64,000 bases of DNA from Streptomyces sp. NBC_01788 (GTDB taxonomy: Bacteria > Actinomycetota > Actinomycetes > Streptomycetales > Streptomycetaceae), in assembly GCF_035917575.1 (NCBI RefSeq), contig NZ_CP109090.1, positions 2,728,001 through 2,792,000 of the forward strand, given 5' to 3'. The notes under the pieces were generated by a model, which worked only from the letters and a program-made list of their open reading frames with translations, did not search any database and was not told where the DNA came from. The stretch's first letter is position 1. Each line of letters begins with the position of its first letter. Both the position numbers and the translations under genes were made by a program. Of the stretch, positions 24,592 to 34,546 are shown piece after piece.

Positions 24592-26514
24592 TCAGTCTCG
24601 TTCGGCCTGGAGCACCAGGAGGGCCAGGTCGTCCTCCGGGGGGCCCGCGCCGAAGTCGTGGACGAGGTCGCGGATGCGGTCGGCGATCGGTTCGGCGTCG
24701 AGGCCGGCGCAGTCGGCGAGGGCCGCGGCGAGGCCGTCGCCGTCGTCGAACTGGCGGGAGCCGGAGCGTCGTTCGGTGACGCCGTCGGTGACGCACAGCA
24801 GGGTGTCGCCCGGCCCCAGCTCGAAGGTCTCGCAGTCGTACGTCTCGTCCTCGATCACGCCGAGCAGCGCCTGCGGCCGGGCCACCGTACGGACGCCGCC
24901 CTCGCGTCCGAGGACCAGCGGCAGCGGGTGCCCGGCGGAGGCGAGGGTGCAGTGCACGCCGCCGTCGAAAGGGACCAGCTCGCCGTACAGCAGGGACAGG
25001 AAGCGGGTCTGGGTGTCCCCGGGGAGCGGAGTGCGCCCGCCGGCCGCCACCAGGACGCGCGCGGCGGCGTCGGCGGCCTCGGTGGCGTCGTCGAGGAGGA
25101 GCTGGTTCAGGCGGTCCAGGACGTCGGCGACGCCGTAGCCCTCGCGGGCCAGCAGCCGCAGCCAGGGGCGGGCGAGCCCGATGACGACGGCGGCCTCGGG
25201 GCCCTTGCCCTGCACGTCCCCGACGGCGAAGCACCAGCGGCCGTCACCGGCCGGGAAGAGGTCGTAGAAGTCGCCGCTCGGGCCGCCCTTGTCGCACGGC
25301 TCGTACACCAGCGCGCTGCGCAGTCCTGGGATCTCGGCGACCGCGCCGGGCAGCAGGCCGCGCTGGAGCACCGCGCTGATGGTGGCCTGGCGCGCGTACT
25401 GACGGGCCGCGCCGATGGCGAGCGCGACCCGGCGGCTGAGGTCCTCGACCAGGCCGGTGACCTCGTCGGGGAAGCGGAGCAGCCCGGTCCGCCCGATGAC
25501 CAGCGTGCCCAGCGGACGGCCGCCCGCGATCAGGCGGTACGCCAGCGCCGCGCCGTGGGCCGCGTGCGGGCCGAGGGCCTCCCCCGGCCAGGGGTAGGGG
25601 GCGGGCCCGGACCGCAGGCCGTCGGTGGGGCGCGGCGGGTCCTTCTCCAGGGCCCGGCGCAGTTCCTCGACGTGGCTCTCGCTGCCGTGCCAGACCCGGG
25701 CGAGCCGCGGCCCGGCCGCGCCGGTGACGTCGCTCCAGCCCGCGCCGCCCTCGCTCCAGCGGGAGGACCCCCACCGGCCGGTGGACTCGTCCTCCAGCCA
25801 CACCGCGCACCAGTCGGCGAGCCGGGGCACGAGCAACTGCCCGGTGAGCGAGGCGACCAGGTCCTCGTCGAGCTGTCCGGCGAGCAGATCGGAGGCCTCG
25901 GCGAGGAAGGACAGGGCGCCACGCCCCAGCCAGTCGCGGTCCCGCCCGGCCCGCTGCGGCTCGGGCGCCAGGACCTCGGCGATACCGAGGCCGTGTTCCG
26001 CCCCGTACGCCTCCTCGCCCTCCTCCGCCGGTGCGGCCTCGGCGGGCAGCCGCGCCCACACCGTCTTGGCGCCGGTCCGGTAGGTGACGCCCCAGGCCTC
26101 GCAGAGCGTCGCGACCAGCCGCAGGCCGCGGCCGTACTCCGGGGTCTCGTGCGGCGCCCCGGAACCGTGGTCGCGGGGAGCGCGCGAGGGGTGGTGGTCG
26201 CACACCTCGACCAAGCAGGCGCCGGTCTCCGGCTCCAGCCGGCAGGTCAGCTCGACGTCGGTGCCCGCGTGCACGACGGCGTTGGTGACCAGTTCGCTGA
26301 CCACGATCAGGGTGTCGTCGGCCAGCCGCTCGCCGATCTCGAACCCGAGGTCCGTCCACTCGGCCAGCGCCGCGCGCAGCAGCGCGCGGGCGGCGCCCGG
26401 TGCCAGGGAGCCCTGGGGCAGCGTCGCGCGCGCCTGAGGGCACGCCGTCGTGCCGTGCGCGGGCACCTCGGAGGCACGGGAGACGGTCTCCCGCTGCGTG
26501 GGAATGGCCCCCAT
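24592..26514 (-). CDS. SpoIIE-type PP2C phosphatase with N-terminal HATPase and GAF-like domains
   Basis: A 640-residue cytosolic signalling protein. Residues ~30-160 form an anti-sigma-factor-like histidine-kinase ATPase (SELVTNAVVHAG N-box, GRGLRLV). A GAF-like sensor lies at ~190-360. The C-terminal PPM/SpoIIE phosphatase carries SGDFYDLF, FAVGDVQGKG, SAGHPLPL and PEDDLALLVL metal-binding segments. Such proteins control anti-anti-sigma factors in Streptomyces; the partner is unknown. Two GC-rich stretches (25737-25780 and 25575-25600) look like decayed copies of the small palindromic repeat. It stands alone, without a nearby STAS gene. Confidence 0.87.
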   Translation of the reverse strand: MGAIPTQRETVSRASEVPAHGTTACPQARATLPQGSLAPGAARALLRAALAEWTDLGFEIGERLADDTLIVVSELVTNAVVHAGTDVELTCRLEPETGACLVEVCDHHPSRAPRDHGSGAPHETPEYGRGLRLVATLCEAWGVTYRTGAKTVWARLPAEAAPAEEGEEAYGAEHGLGIAEVLAPEPQRAGRDRDWLGRGALSFLAEASDLLAGQLDEDLVASLTGQLLVPRLADWCAVWLEDESTGRWGSSRWSEGGAGWSDVTGAAGPRLARVWHGSESHVEELRRALEKDPPRPTDGLRSGPAPYPWPGEALGPHAAHGAALAYRLIAGGRPLGTLVIGRTGLLRFPDEVTGLVEDLSRRVALAIGAARQYARQATISAVLQRGLLPGAVAEIPGLRSALVYEPCDKGGPSGDFYDLFPAGDGRWCFAVGDVQGKGPEAAVVIGLARPWLRLLAREGYGVADVLDRLNQLLLDDATEAADAAARVLVAAGGRTPLPGDTQTRFLSLLYGELVPFDGGVHCTLASAGHPLPLVLGREGGVRTVARPQALLGVIEDETYDCETFELGPGDTLLCVTDGVTERRSGSRQFDDGDGLAAALADCAGLDAEPIADRIRDLVHDFGAGPPEDDLALLVLQAERD

Positions 26515-26743
26515 CTGCGGCTCCCCGGGCGGTCCTGACGGATCGGTTCGGTCAATGCCGACAGGGTGACAGACCGACCGCGCCCATAAGCGAGGAGTTA
26601 CCGAAGTGAGCCGCCTTGGCTGAAAACTGCACCACCGGAGTGATCAAAAACGGACAGCTCCGAGCACCCATGAACGTTTTCGGTGATCATTCCCCGCGCA
26701 CCCGAGGCGCGCGGGGAGTTCACCGGCCGTGCGGGCTCAGTGA

Positions 26744-28618
<1,875 letters not shown>

Positions 28619-28696
28619 GACATCCTCCGGGGCCCGCGGCGGTGCGGCTGGCTCTTTGCGGCTGGGTGACTCACGGATGGTGGTTCGGACTCTTGT

Positions 28697-28715
28697 TTAA
28701 CTCACGAGTAACTAA
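28697..28715 (-). promoter_or_regulatory. AT-rich possible operator upstream of acyl-CoA synthetase
   Basis: TTAACTCACGAGTAACTAA holds an imperfect inverted repeat (ACTC-AC-GAGT core) in an otherwise GC-rich leader, about 80 bases before the acyl-CoA synthetase start. The AT bias and symmetry suggest a repressor site. No regulator or promoter boxes can be assigned with confidence. Confidence 0.3.
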
Positions 28716-28805
28716 CAGGCAGGATCAGACTAAGGCGCGACCGGCCACCGCGTAAGGGGCCGCGCCCGGGCACTTCCACGGAGAGCTACCGGGCGGATGC
28801 GCAGA

Positions 28806-28833
28806 GGCCCGCCGCGCTTTCGCACGACGGGCC
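28806..28833 (-). terminator. hairpin between lepA and acyl-CoA synthetase gene
   Basis: GGCCCGCCGCGC pairs with GCACGACGGGCC (two C/A mismatches as DNA, G-U as minus-strand RNA) around a four-base loop, 55 bases after the lepA stop. Confidence 0.6.
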
Positions 28834-28887
28834 CCTTTTCCACCCGGTTCACCGGGTCGCGTCCGCCCGCTCCGGGCTAGCGGACGG

Positions 28888-30756
28888 TCACTTCTTGCCC
28901 TTGGCCGACCCCGCGCTGTCGTCGCTGGAGAGCACCGCGATGAAGGCCTCCTGCGGAACCTCCACGGAACCCACCATCTTCATGCGCTTCTTGCCTTCCT
29001 TCTGCTTCTCGAGCAGCTTCCGCTTGCGGGAGATGTCACCGCCGTAGCACTTGGCGAGGACGTCCTTGCGGATGGCGCGGATGGTCTCGCGGGCGATCAC
29101 CCGGGAGCCGATGGCGGCCTGGACGGGCACCTCGAAGCTCTGCCGCGGGATGAGCTCCCTGAGCTTGGCCACGAGCCGCACGCCGTACGCGTACGCCTGG
29201 TCCTTGTGGGTGATCGCCGAGAAGGCGTCCACCTTGTCGCCGTGCAGCAGGATGTCGACCTTGACCAGGGAGCTGCTCTGCTCGCCGGTGGGCTCGTAGT
29301 CGAGGGAGGCATAGCCGCGGGTCTTGGACTTGAGCTGGTCGAAGAAGTCGAAGACGATCTCGGCGAGCGGGAGCGTGTAGCGGATCTCGACGCGGTCCTC
29401 GGAGAGGTAGTCCATGCCGAGGAGGGTGCCGCGGCGGGTCTGGCACAGTTCCATGATCGAGCCGATGAACTCGGTCGGCGCGAGGATCGTGGCCCGCACG
29501 ACCGGCTCGTACACCTCGTCGATCTTCCCCTCGGGGAACTCGCTTGGGTTGGTCACCGTGTGCTCGATGCCGTCCTCCATCAGCACGCGGTAGACCACGT
29601 TGGGGGCGGTGGCGATCAAGTCGAGACCGAACTCGCGCTCGAGCCGCTCACGGATCACGTCCAGGTGGAGCAGGCCGAGGAAGCCGACGCGGAAGCCGAA
29701 GCCGAGGGCGGCGGAGGTCTCCGGCTCGTAGACCAGGGCCGCGTCGTTGAGCTGGAGCTTGTCCAGCGCCTCGCGCAGCTCGGGGTAGTCGGAGCCGTCC
29801 AGCGGATACAGGCCGGAGAAGACCATCGGCTTCGGGTCCTTGTAGCCGCCGAGCGCCTCCTCGGCGCCCTTGTGCTGGCTGGTGACGGTGTCACCGACCT
29901 TGGACTGCCTGACGTCCTTCACACCGGTGATCAGATAGCCCACCTCGCCCACACCGAGGCCGTCGGCCGGCAGCATCTCCGGGGAGTTGGTGCCGATCTC
30001 CAGCAGCTCGTGGGTGGCGCCCGTGGACATCATCCGGATCCGCTCGCGCTTGCCGAGCTGGCCGTCGATGACACGGACGTAGGTCACGACGCCGCGGTAG
30101 GAGTCGTAGACGGAGTCGAAGATCATCGCGCGGGCGGGGGCGTCGGCGACGCCGACCGGGGCCGGGATCTCCTTGACCACCCGGTCGAGCAGCGCGTCGA
30201 CGCCGAGGCCGGTCTTGGCGGAGACCTTCAGCACGTCGTCGGGGTCGCAGCCGACGAGGTTGGCCAGCTCCTCGGCGAACTTCTCCGGCTGGGCGGCCGG
30301 CAGGTCGATCTTGTTGAGGACCGGGATGATCGTGAGGTCGTTCTCCATCGCCAGGTAGAGGTTGGCGAGGGTCTGGGCCTCGATGCCCTGGGCCGCGTCG
30401 ACGAGCAGGACGGTCCCCTCGCAGGCGGCGAGCGACCGCGAGACCTCGTAGGTGAAGTCGACGTGCCCCGGGGTGTCGATCATGTTGAGGATGTGCGTGT
30501 TGCCGGGGTCGTGGGTGGGGGCCCACGGCAGGCGCACCGCCTGGGACTTGATCGTGATGCCGCGCTCGCGCTCGATGTCCATGCGGTCGAGGTACTGGGC
30601 GCGCATCTGCCGCTGCTCGACCACCCCGGTCAGCTGGAGCATCCGGTCGGCGAGGGTGGACTTGCCGTGGTCGATGTGCGCGATGATGCAGAAATTGCGG
30701 ATCAGAGCCGGGGCGGTACGGCTCGGCTCGGGCACGTTGTCAGGGGTCGCGGGCAC
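28888..30756 (-). CDS. lepA: elongation factor 4 (LepA)
   Basis: A 622-residue translational GTPase that acts on the ribosome under stress. It has AHIDHGKST (G1), DTPGHVDF (G3), NKIDLPAA (G4) and the LepA-specific C-terminal domain ([24 protein letters not shown]). The GTG at 30756 is preferred: AGGA precedes it and the product then starts [14 protein letters not shown] as in other Streptomyces LepA, whereas the longer frame adds unconserved residues. It is divergent from rpsT. Confidence 0.95.
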   Translation of the reverse strand: MPATPDNVPEPSRTAPALIRNFCIIAHIDHGKSTLADRMLQLTGVVEQRQMRAQYLDRMDIERERGITIKSQAVRLPWAPTHDPGNTHILNMIDTPGHVDFTYEVSRSLAACEGTVLLVDAAQGIEAQTLANLYLAMENDLTIIPVLNKIDLPAAQPEKFAEELANLVGCDPDDVLKVSAKTGLGVDALLDRVVKEIPAPVGVADAPARAMIFDSVYDSYRGVVTYVRVIDGQLGKRERIRMMSTGATHELLEIGTNSPEMLPADGLGVGEVGYLITGVKDVRQSKVGDTVTSQHKGAEEALGGYKDPKPMVFSGLYPLDGSDYPELREALDKLQLNDAALVYEPETSAALGFGFRVGFLGLLHLDVIRERLEREFGLDLIATAPNVVYRVLMEDGIEHTVTNPSEFPEGKIDEVYEPVVRATILAPTEFIGSIMELCQTRRGTLLGMDYLSEDRVEIRYTLPLAEIVFDFFDQLKSKTRGYASLDYEPTGEQSSSLVKVDILLHGDKVDAFSAITHKDQAYAYGVRLVAKLRELIPRQSFEVPVQAAIGSRVIARETIRAIRKDVLAKCYGGDISRKRKLLEKQKEGKKRMKMVGSVEVPQEAFIAVLSSDDSAGSAKGKK

Positions 30757-30845
30757 GCAGGGTCCTGTTTCTTGAGGCGCCTTGTGCCTCGGGTCGGAAC
30801 GATACGTAGCTTCCATGGTCCCACGGGCGCGGACCGGGGACCGGT

Positions 30846-30875
30846 TTGGGCCGCCCAGCGGGCCGCTGGTAGCCT
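30846..30875 (+). promoter_or_regulatory. probable rpsT promoter
   Basis: TTGGGC (30846-30851) and TAGCCT (30870-30875) are separated by 18 bases, about 100 bp before the rpsT start. The fit is fair for a Streptomyces housekeeping promoter. It is the best candidate in the lepA-rpsT gap. Confidence 0.4.
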
Positions 30876-30976
30876 GGGCGACTGTGTCTCATGCACTCTT
30901 CGCGCGAGGCACATCTCAAGAAATCATCGGTACGGGACCCGTGCGGCCCCGTGCCAGAACCTGAAAAGGCTCATTC

Positions 30977-31243
30977 GTGGCGAACATCAAGTCCCAGATC
31001 AAGCGGAACAAGACCAACGAGAAGGCCCGGCTGCGCAACAAGGCCGTCAAGTCCTCTCTGAAGACCGCGATCCGCAAGGCCCGCGAGGCCGTTGCCGCGG
31101 GTGACACCGAGAAGGCCACCGAGTTGCAGCGCGCTGCCGCGCGTCAGCTCGACAAGGCCGTCTCGAAGGGCGTCATCCACAAGAACGCGGCCGCCAACAA
31201 GAAGTCGGCGCTGGCCACCAAGGTGACGACCCTCAAGGGCTGA
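30977..31243 (+). CDS. rpsT: 30S ribosomal protein S20
   Basis: An 88-residue, Lys/Ala/Arg-rich primary 16S rRNA-binding protein. The N-terminal [17 protein letters not shown] and the [12 protein letters not shown] segment are diagnostic. GTG start with AAAGG upstream. A seven-bp hairpin (31263-31280, CGGATCC-TCAG-GGATCCG) follows the stop. Confidence 0.97.
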   Translation: MANIKSQIKRNKTNEKARLRNKAVKSSLKTAIRKAREAVAAGDTEKATELQRAAARQLDKAVSKGVIHKNAAANKKSALATKVTTLKG

Positions 31244-31390
31244 TCTCCTTCCCTGATCTGAACGGATCCTCAGGGATCCGAGTGGCCGGAAGGACCCAGG
31301 GCGGGCCCTCTCTCATCCGCCCCCGACCGGCCCCCCGGCTCCGCGCGCGGCCTGCGTTCGCCACGCGGGCGCGGAACCGAACGGCGTGAC

Positions 31391-31442
31391 CCGAGGACCC
31401 CGTCGCACTCCCTTTCCCCAGGGAGAGCGACGGGGTCCTCGG
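31391..31442. terminator. long hairpin downstream of rpsT
   Basis: CCGAGGACCCCGTCGC pairs perfectly with 31427-31442. The stem then continues, after one A-A mismatch, with CTCCCT/AGGGAG around a six-base loop, giving 22 pairs in all. It probably ends transcription from rpsT and protects the repeat array and holA from read-through. Confidence 0.75.
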
Positions 31443-31666
31443 CGTGTCGCGGGAGCGTGAGGGGCGCGGATGCGCGAGGAACGCGAACGCGCGAGGAACG
31501 CGAACGCGCAAGGCCGCGGGGGCCTGAAGGTCTCGGAAGCGTGAAGGGCGCCTTTGCCGCGGGTTGACGTGGGGCGCCACGTCATGGGTTGCGCGGGGCG
31601 GCGGGGCGGGACGCCAGCGGCATGTCATGGGATTGCGTCGAGCGAGGCGAGGCGGGCCGCCGCGCC

Positions 31667-32017
31667 AGGAGCGATCCGAGGCAGGGCGGCGCGGGCCGCC
31701 ACGCCAGGAGCGATCCGAGGCAGGGCGGCGCGGGCCGCCACGCCAGGAGCGATCCGAGGCAGGGCGGCGCGGGCCGCCACGCCAGGAGCGATCCGAGGCA
31801 GGGCGGCGCGGGCCGCCACGCCAGGAGCGATCCGAGGCAGGGCGGCGCGGGCCGCCACGCCAGGAGCGATCCGAGGCAGGGCGGCGCGGGCCGCCACGCC
31901 AGGAGCGATCCGAGGCAGGGCGGCGCGGGCCGCCACGCCAGGAGCGATCCGAGGCAGGGCGGCGCGGGCCGCCACGCCAGGAGCGATCCGAGGCAGGGCG
32001 GCGCGGGGCGGCACGTC
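31667..32017. repeat. 39-bp tandem array, nine copies
   Basis: Nine head-to-tail copies start every 39 bases from 31667 to 31979. Each unit begins AGGAGCGATCCGAGGCAGGG and continues GCGGCGCGGGCCGCCACGCC minus one base of overlap. Copies are essentially identical except the last, whose end diverges to CACGTC. Each unit contains a GGCGGC/GCCGCC hairpin. CACGTCATGGG motifs occur on both flanks (near 31577 and 32012). The array lies between rpsT and holA. Because 39 is divisible by three and units contain no stops, several frames stay open through it, giving 13-residue repeats; I do not treat these as proteins. The flanks 31443-31666 and 32018-32094 show no gene. Confidence 0.95.
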
Positions 32018-32094
32018 ATGGGTGACCCGAGACGGCCGGCGCGGGGCGTCTGAGCCGGTGGTGCAGGGCAGCTCAGCCGGTGGTGCGGGGCGTG

Positions 32095-33084
32095 TCAGGC
32101 GCGTCCTCTGGAGCGGGCCGCCCGGGCGATGGCGACGACCGCCTTCTCCAGGGCGTACTCGGGGTCGTCGCCGCCGCCCTTGACGCCCGCGTCGGCCTCG
32201 GCGACGGCGCGCAGGGCGACGGCCACGCCGTCCGGGGTCCAGCCGCGCATCTGCTGCCGGACGCGGTCGATCTTCCAGGGCGGCATGCCCAGTTCCCGCG
32301 CCAGGTCGGCCGGACGGCCGCCGCGCGCGGACGACAGCTTCCCGATCGCCCGCACACCCTGGGCGAGCGCGCTGGTGATCATCACCGGGGCCACCCCGGT
32401 GGCCAGGGACCACCGCAGCGCCTCCAGCGCCTCCGCAGCCCGTCCCTCGACGGCCCGGTCGGCGACCGTGAAGCTGGACGCCTCGGCCCGCCCCGTGTAG
32501 TAGCGGCCGACGACGGCCTCGTCGATCGTTCCCTCGACGTCGGCGGCCAACTGCGCCACCGCGGACGCCAGCTCCCGCAGATCGCTGCCGATCGCGTCGA
32601 CCAGCGCCTGGCACGCCTCCGGTGTGGCCGAACGTCCGAGCCCGCGGAACTCGCCCCGCACGAAGGCGAGACGGTCGGCCGGCTTGGTCATCTTCGGGCA
32701 GGCCACCTCGCGCGCGCCGATCTTGCGCGCGGCGTCGAGCAGACCCTTGCCCTTGGCGCCGCCCGCGTGCAGCAGCACCAGTGTGATCTCCTCGGCGGGC
32801 GACCCCAGGTACGCCTTGACGTCCTTGGCGGTGTCGGCCGACAGGTCCTGCGCGTTGCGCACGACCACGACCTTGCGCTCGGCGAAGAGCGACGGACTGG
32901 TCAGCTCGGCGAGCGTGCCGGGCTGCAACTGGTCCGGGGTGAGGTCCCGTACGTCCGTGTCGGCGTCGGCGGCCCTGGCGGCGGCCACCACCTCCCGCAC
33001 GGCACGGTCGAGCAGGAGGTCCTCCTGCCCCACGGCTAGCGTCACCGGGGCGAGAAGGTCGTCGTTCGCAGTCTTCCTGGCCAT
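32095..33084 (-). CDS. holA: DNA polymerase III subunit delta
   Basis: A 329-residue clamp-loader subunit that opens the beta sliding clamp. It lacks Walker motifs, as expected for delta. The N-terminal LAVGQEDLLLDRAVREVV and the KRxxAFV-like region followed by ATPEACQALVDAIGSDLREL are typical. The ATG at 33084 is used; an in-frame ATG at 33096 would add four residues. It lies downstream of a small conserved gene. Confidence 0.9.
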   Translation of the reverse strand: MARKTANDDLLAPVTLAVGQEDLLLDRAVREVVAAARAADADTDVRDLTPDQLQPGTLAELTSPSLFAERKVVVVRNAQDLSADTAKDVKAYLGSPAEEITLVLLHAGGAKGKGLLDAARKIGAREVACPKMTKPADRLAFVRGEFRGLGRSATPEACQALVDAIGSDLRELASAVAQLAADVEGTIDEAVVGRYYTGRAEASSFTVADRAVEGRAAEALEALRWSLATGVAPVMITSALAQGVRAIGKLSSARGGRPADLARELGMPPWKIDRVRQQMRGWTPDGVAVALRAVAEADAGVKGGGDDPEYALEKAVVAIARAARSRGRA

Positions 33085-33152
33085 CGCGACAAGCATCCCA
33101 CGGACCACCGACAACACCCCCGGCGCGGGACACGAGGAGGGTCGCGGGACGG

Positions 33153-33398
33153 CTAGGGCTCCTCCCGCCAGCCCTCCCACTCCCCGGCGAACGCGTCCAG
33201 CTCCGCCGGATCGAGCCGTTCCCCCTCGTCCCGGAGGACGACGAGCCACTGCGCGTCCTCGGCGTCGTCCTCACCGGCCAGCGCGTCGCGGACGATCCGC
33301 GGTTCCTCGTCGACCGCGAACCGCTCCGCGAGCGCCTGCGCCGCCTCCTCCGCGGCATCGCGGTCGGGCAGCACCAGTACGTGTCTCACATCGCTCAC
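33153..33398 (-). CDS. small acidic protein of unknown function
   Basis: About 81 residues, very acidic, with VRHVLVLPDRDAAEEAAQALAERF near the start and a Trp-rich end (EWEGWREE). I do not recognise a family. The start is uncertain: GTG at 33398 gives SDVRHV, and GTG at 33416 would add six residues. Strong G/C third-position bias supports coding. It lies 68 bp upstream of holA on the same strand. Confidence 0.6.
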   Translation of the reverse strand: MSDVRHVLVLPDRDAAEEAAQALAERFAVDEEPRIVRDALAGEDDAEDAQWLVVLRDEGERLDPAELDAFAGEWEGWREEP

Positions 33399-33458
33399 GG
33401 GGCCATTGTCCGGCACTCGACGTGACAGCGTCCGGCGGCCGCCGTGCCCGGCCGGATG

Positions 33459-34358
33459 CTAGGCCTTGGGGACGAGCTGCACGTCGAGGGTGACCTGGAT
33501 GGTCGGGCCGACCACGGCGATCCCCCGTGCCAGCATCGTCTGCCAGCTCACCGTGTAGTCGTCCCGGTGCAGTTCGGTGGTGGCCCGGCAGGCCGCCCGC
33601 ACCTCGCCCTCGATGCCGTTGCCGAGCCCGAGGTACTCCATGTCGAGGGTGACCGTACGCGTCACGCCGTGCAGCGACAGCGCGCCGGTGACGGCCCATC
33701 GGCTGCCGCCCCTGTGCACGCATCGCTCGCTGTAGAACTCGAGCGTCGGGAAGTTCGCGGCGTCCAGGAAGTCCGCCGAGCGCAGATGGTCGTCGCGCAT
33801 CCGCACGTTCGTGTCGATGGACGAGGCGTCGATCACCACGTGCATCGCGGACCGCTCCACGGGGTCGGCGATCCGCACCGCCCCGGCGAAGGAGTTGAAC
33901 CGCCCGTGGATCCGGGCCAGCCCGATGTGCCGGGCGGTGAAGCCGATCGAGGAGTGCGCCGCCTCCATCTCCCAGTCGCCCGGCGCCGGCAGGTCCGGCG
34001 GCTGGGCGGCCTGGAGGGTCACATCGCCCAACGGGGCCAGCGTGTTCTCACGAACGAACACGGTCGCGCGGTGCGGCCTGTACCCCTCCGCGGAGATGGC
34101 GAGCCGGTACTCTCCCGCCGGGACCGTCGCCAGGAACAATCCGTACGGATCCGTGCCGCCGCCGACCACCGTGCGCCCCATCGCGTCGCTCACGGTGAAC
34201 TCCGCGTGCCCCAGCGGTTCGTTGATCGGATCGAGCACCCGGCAGCTCAGCACCCCGGCGTCGGGCGGGGTCTGCACCGTCGCGAGCGGACTCGCCTGTT
34301 GCACCCGGTTCGTCCGGTTTCCCAGCCAGCGGCCGAACATCTGCGCCACCCCATGCAT
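33459..34358 (-). CDS. YceI-family protein with N-terminal carboxypeptidase-regulatory-like domain
   Basis: A 299-residue protein with two parts. Residues ~25-115 form a beta-sandwich like the carboxypeptidase regulatory domain (VLSCRVLDPINEPLGHAEFTV, GEYRLAISAEGYRPH). Residues ~125-298 form a YceI lipocalin-like barrel (DWEMEAAHSSIGFTARHIGLARIHGRF, SADFLDAANFPTLEF). YceI proteins bind polyisoprenoid or amide lipids. No signal peptide is seen with the ATG at 34358, chosen for CGAGG five bases upstream. The upstream ~190 bp are noticeably AT-richer than the surroundings. Confidence 0.8.
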   Translation of the reverse strand: MHGVAQMFGRWLGNRTNRVQQASPLATVQTPPDAGVLSCRVLDPINEPLGHAEFTVSDAMGRTVVGGGTDPYGLFLATVPAGEYRLAISAEGYRPHRATVFVRENTLAPLGDVTLQAAQPPDLPAPGDWEMEAAHSSIGFTARHIGLARIHGRFNSFAGAVRIADPVERSAMHVVIDASSIDTNVRMRDDHLRSADFLDAANFPTLEFYSERCVHRGGSRWAVTGALSLHGVTRTVTLDMEYLGLGNGIEGEVRAACRATTELHRDDYTVSWQTMLARGIAVVGPTIQVTLDVQLVPKA

Positions 34359-34546
34359 GCCTCGACATTTCCATTGCCGAAGAAGTATTCGATCACCAAC
34401 AGGGCATTCCAGGCAACACGAGGCCACATCACGAGAATCCGACACATGCCGTGGGACAGCACGCGAGGAGAAGCAACTGGCCTCTCATTGACAGAAAACA
34501 ATCAATTTCACCTCACTTTCCCCACAGTCGGCGCACAGCCCGGCGC

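Noticed and set aside
31667..32017. CRISPR array
   Set aside because: The units are contiguous, with no unique spacers and no cas genes nearby.
31554..32183. Open frames on both strands through the 39-bp array, predicting 13-residue repeat proteins
   Set aside because: They are open only because the unit lacks stops and its length is a multiple of three. No ribosome-binding site or codon bias favours one frame.
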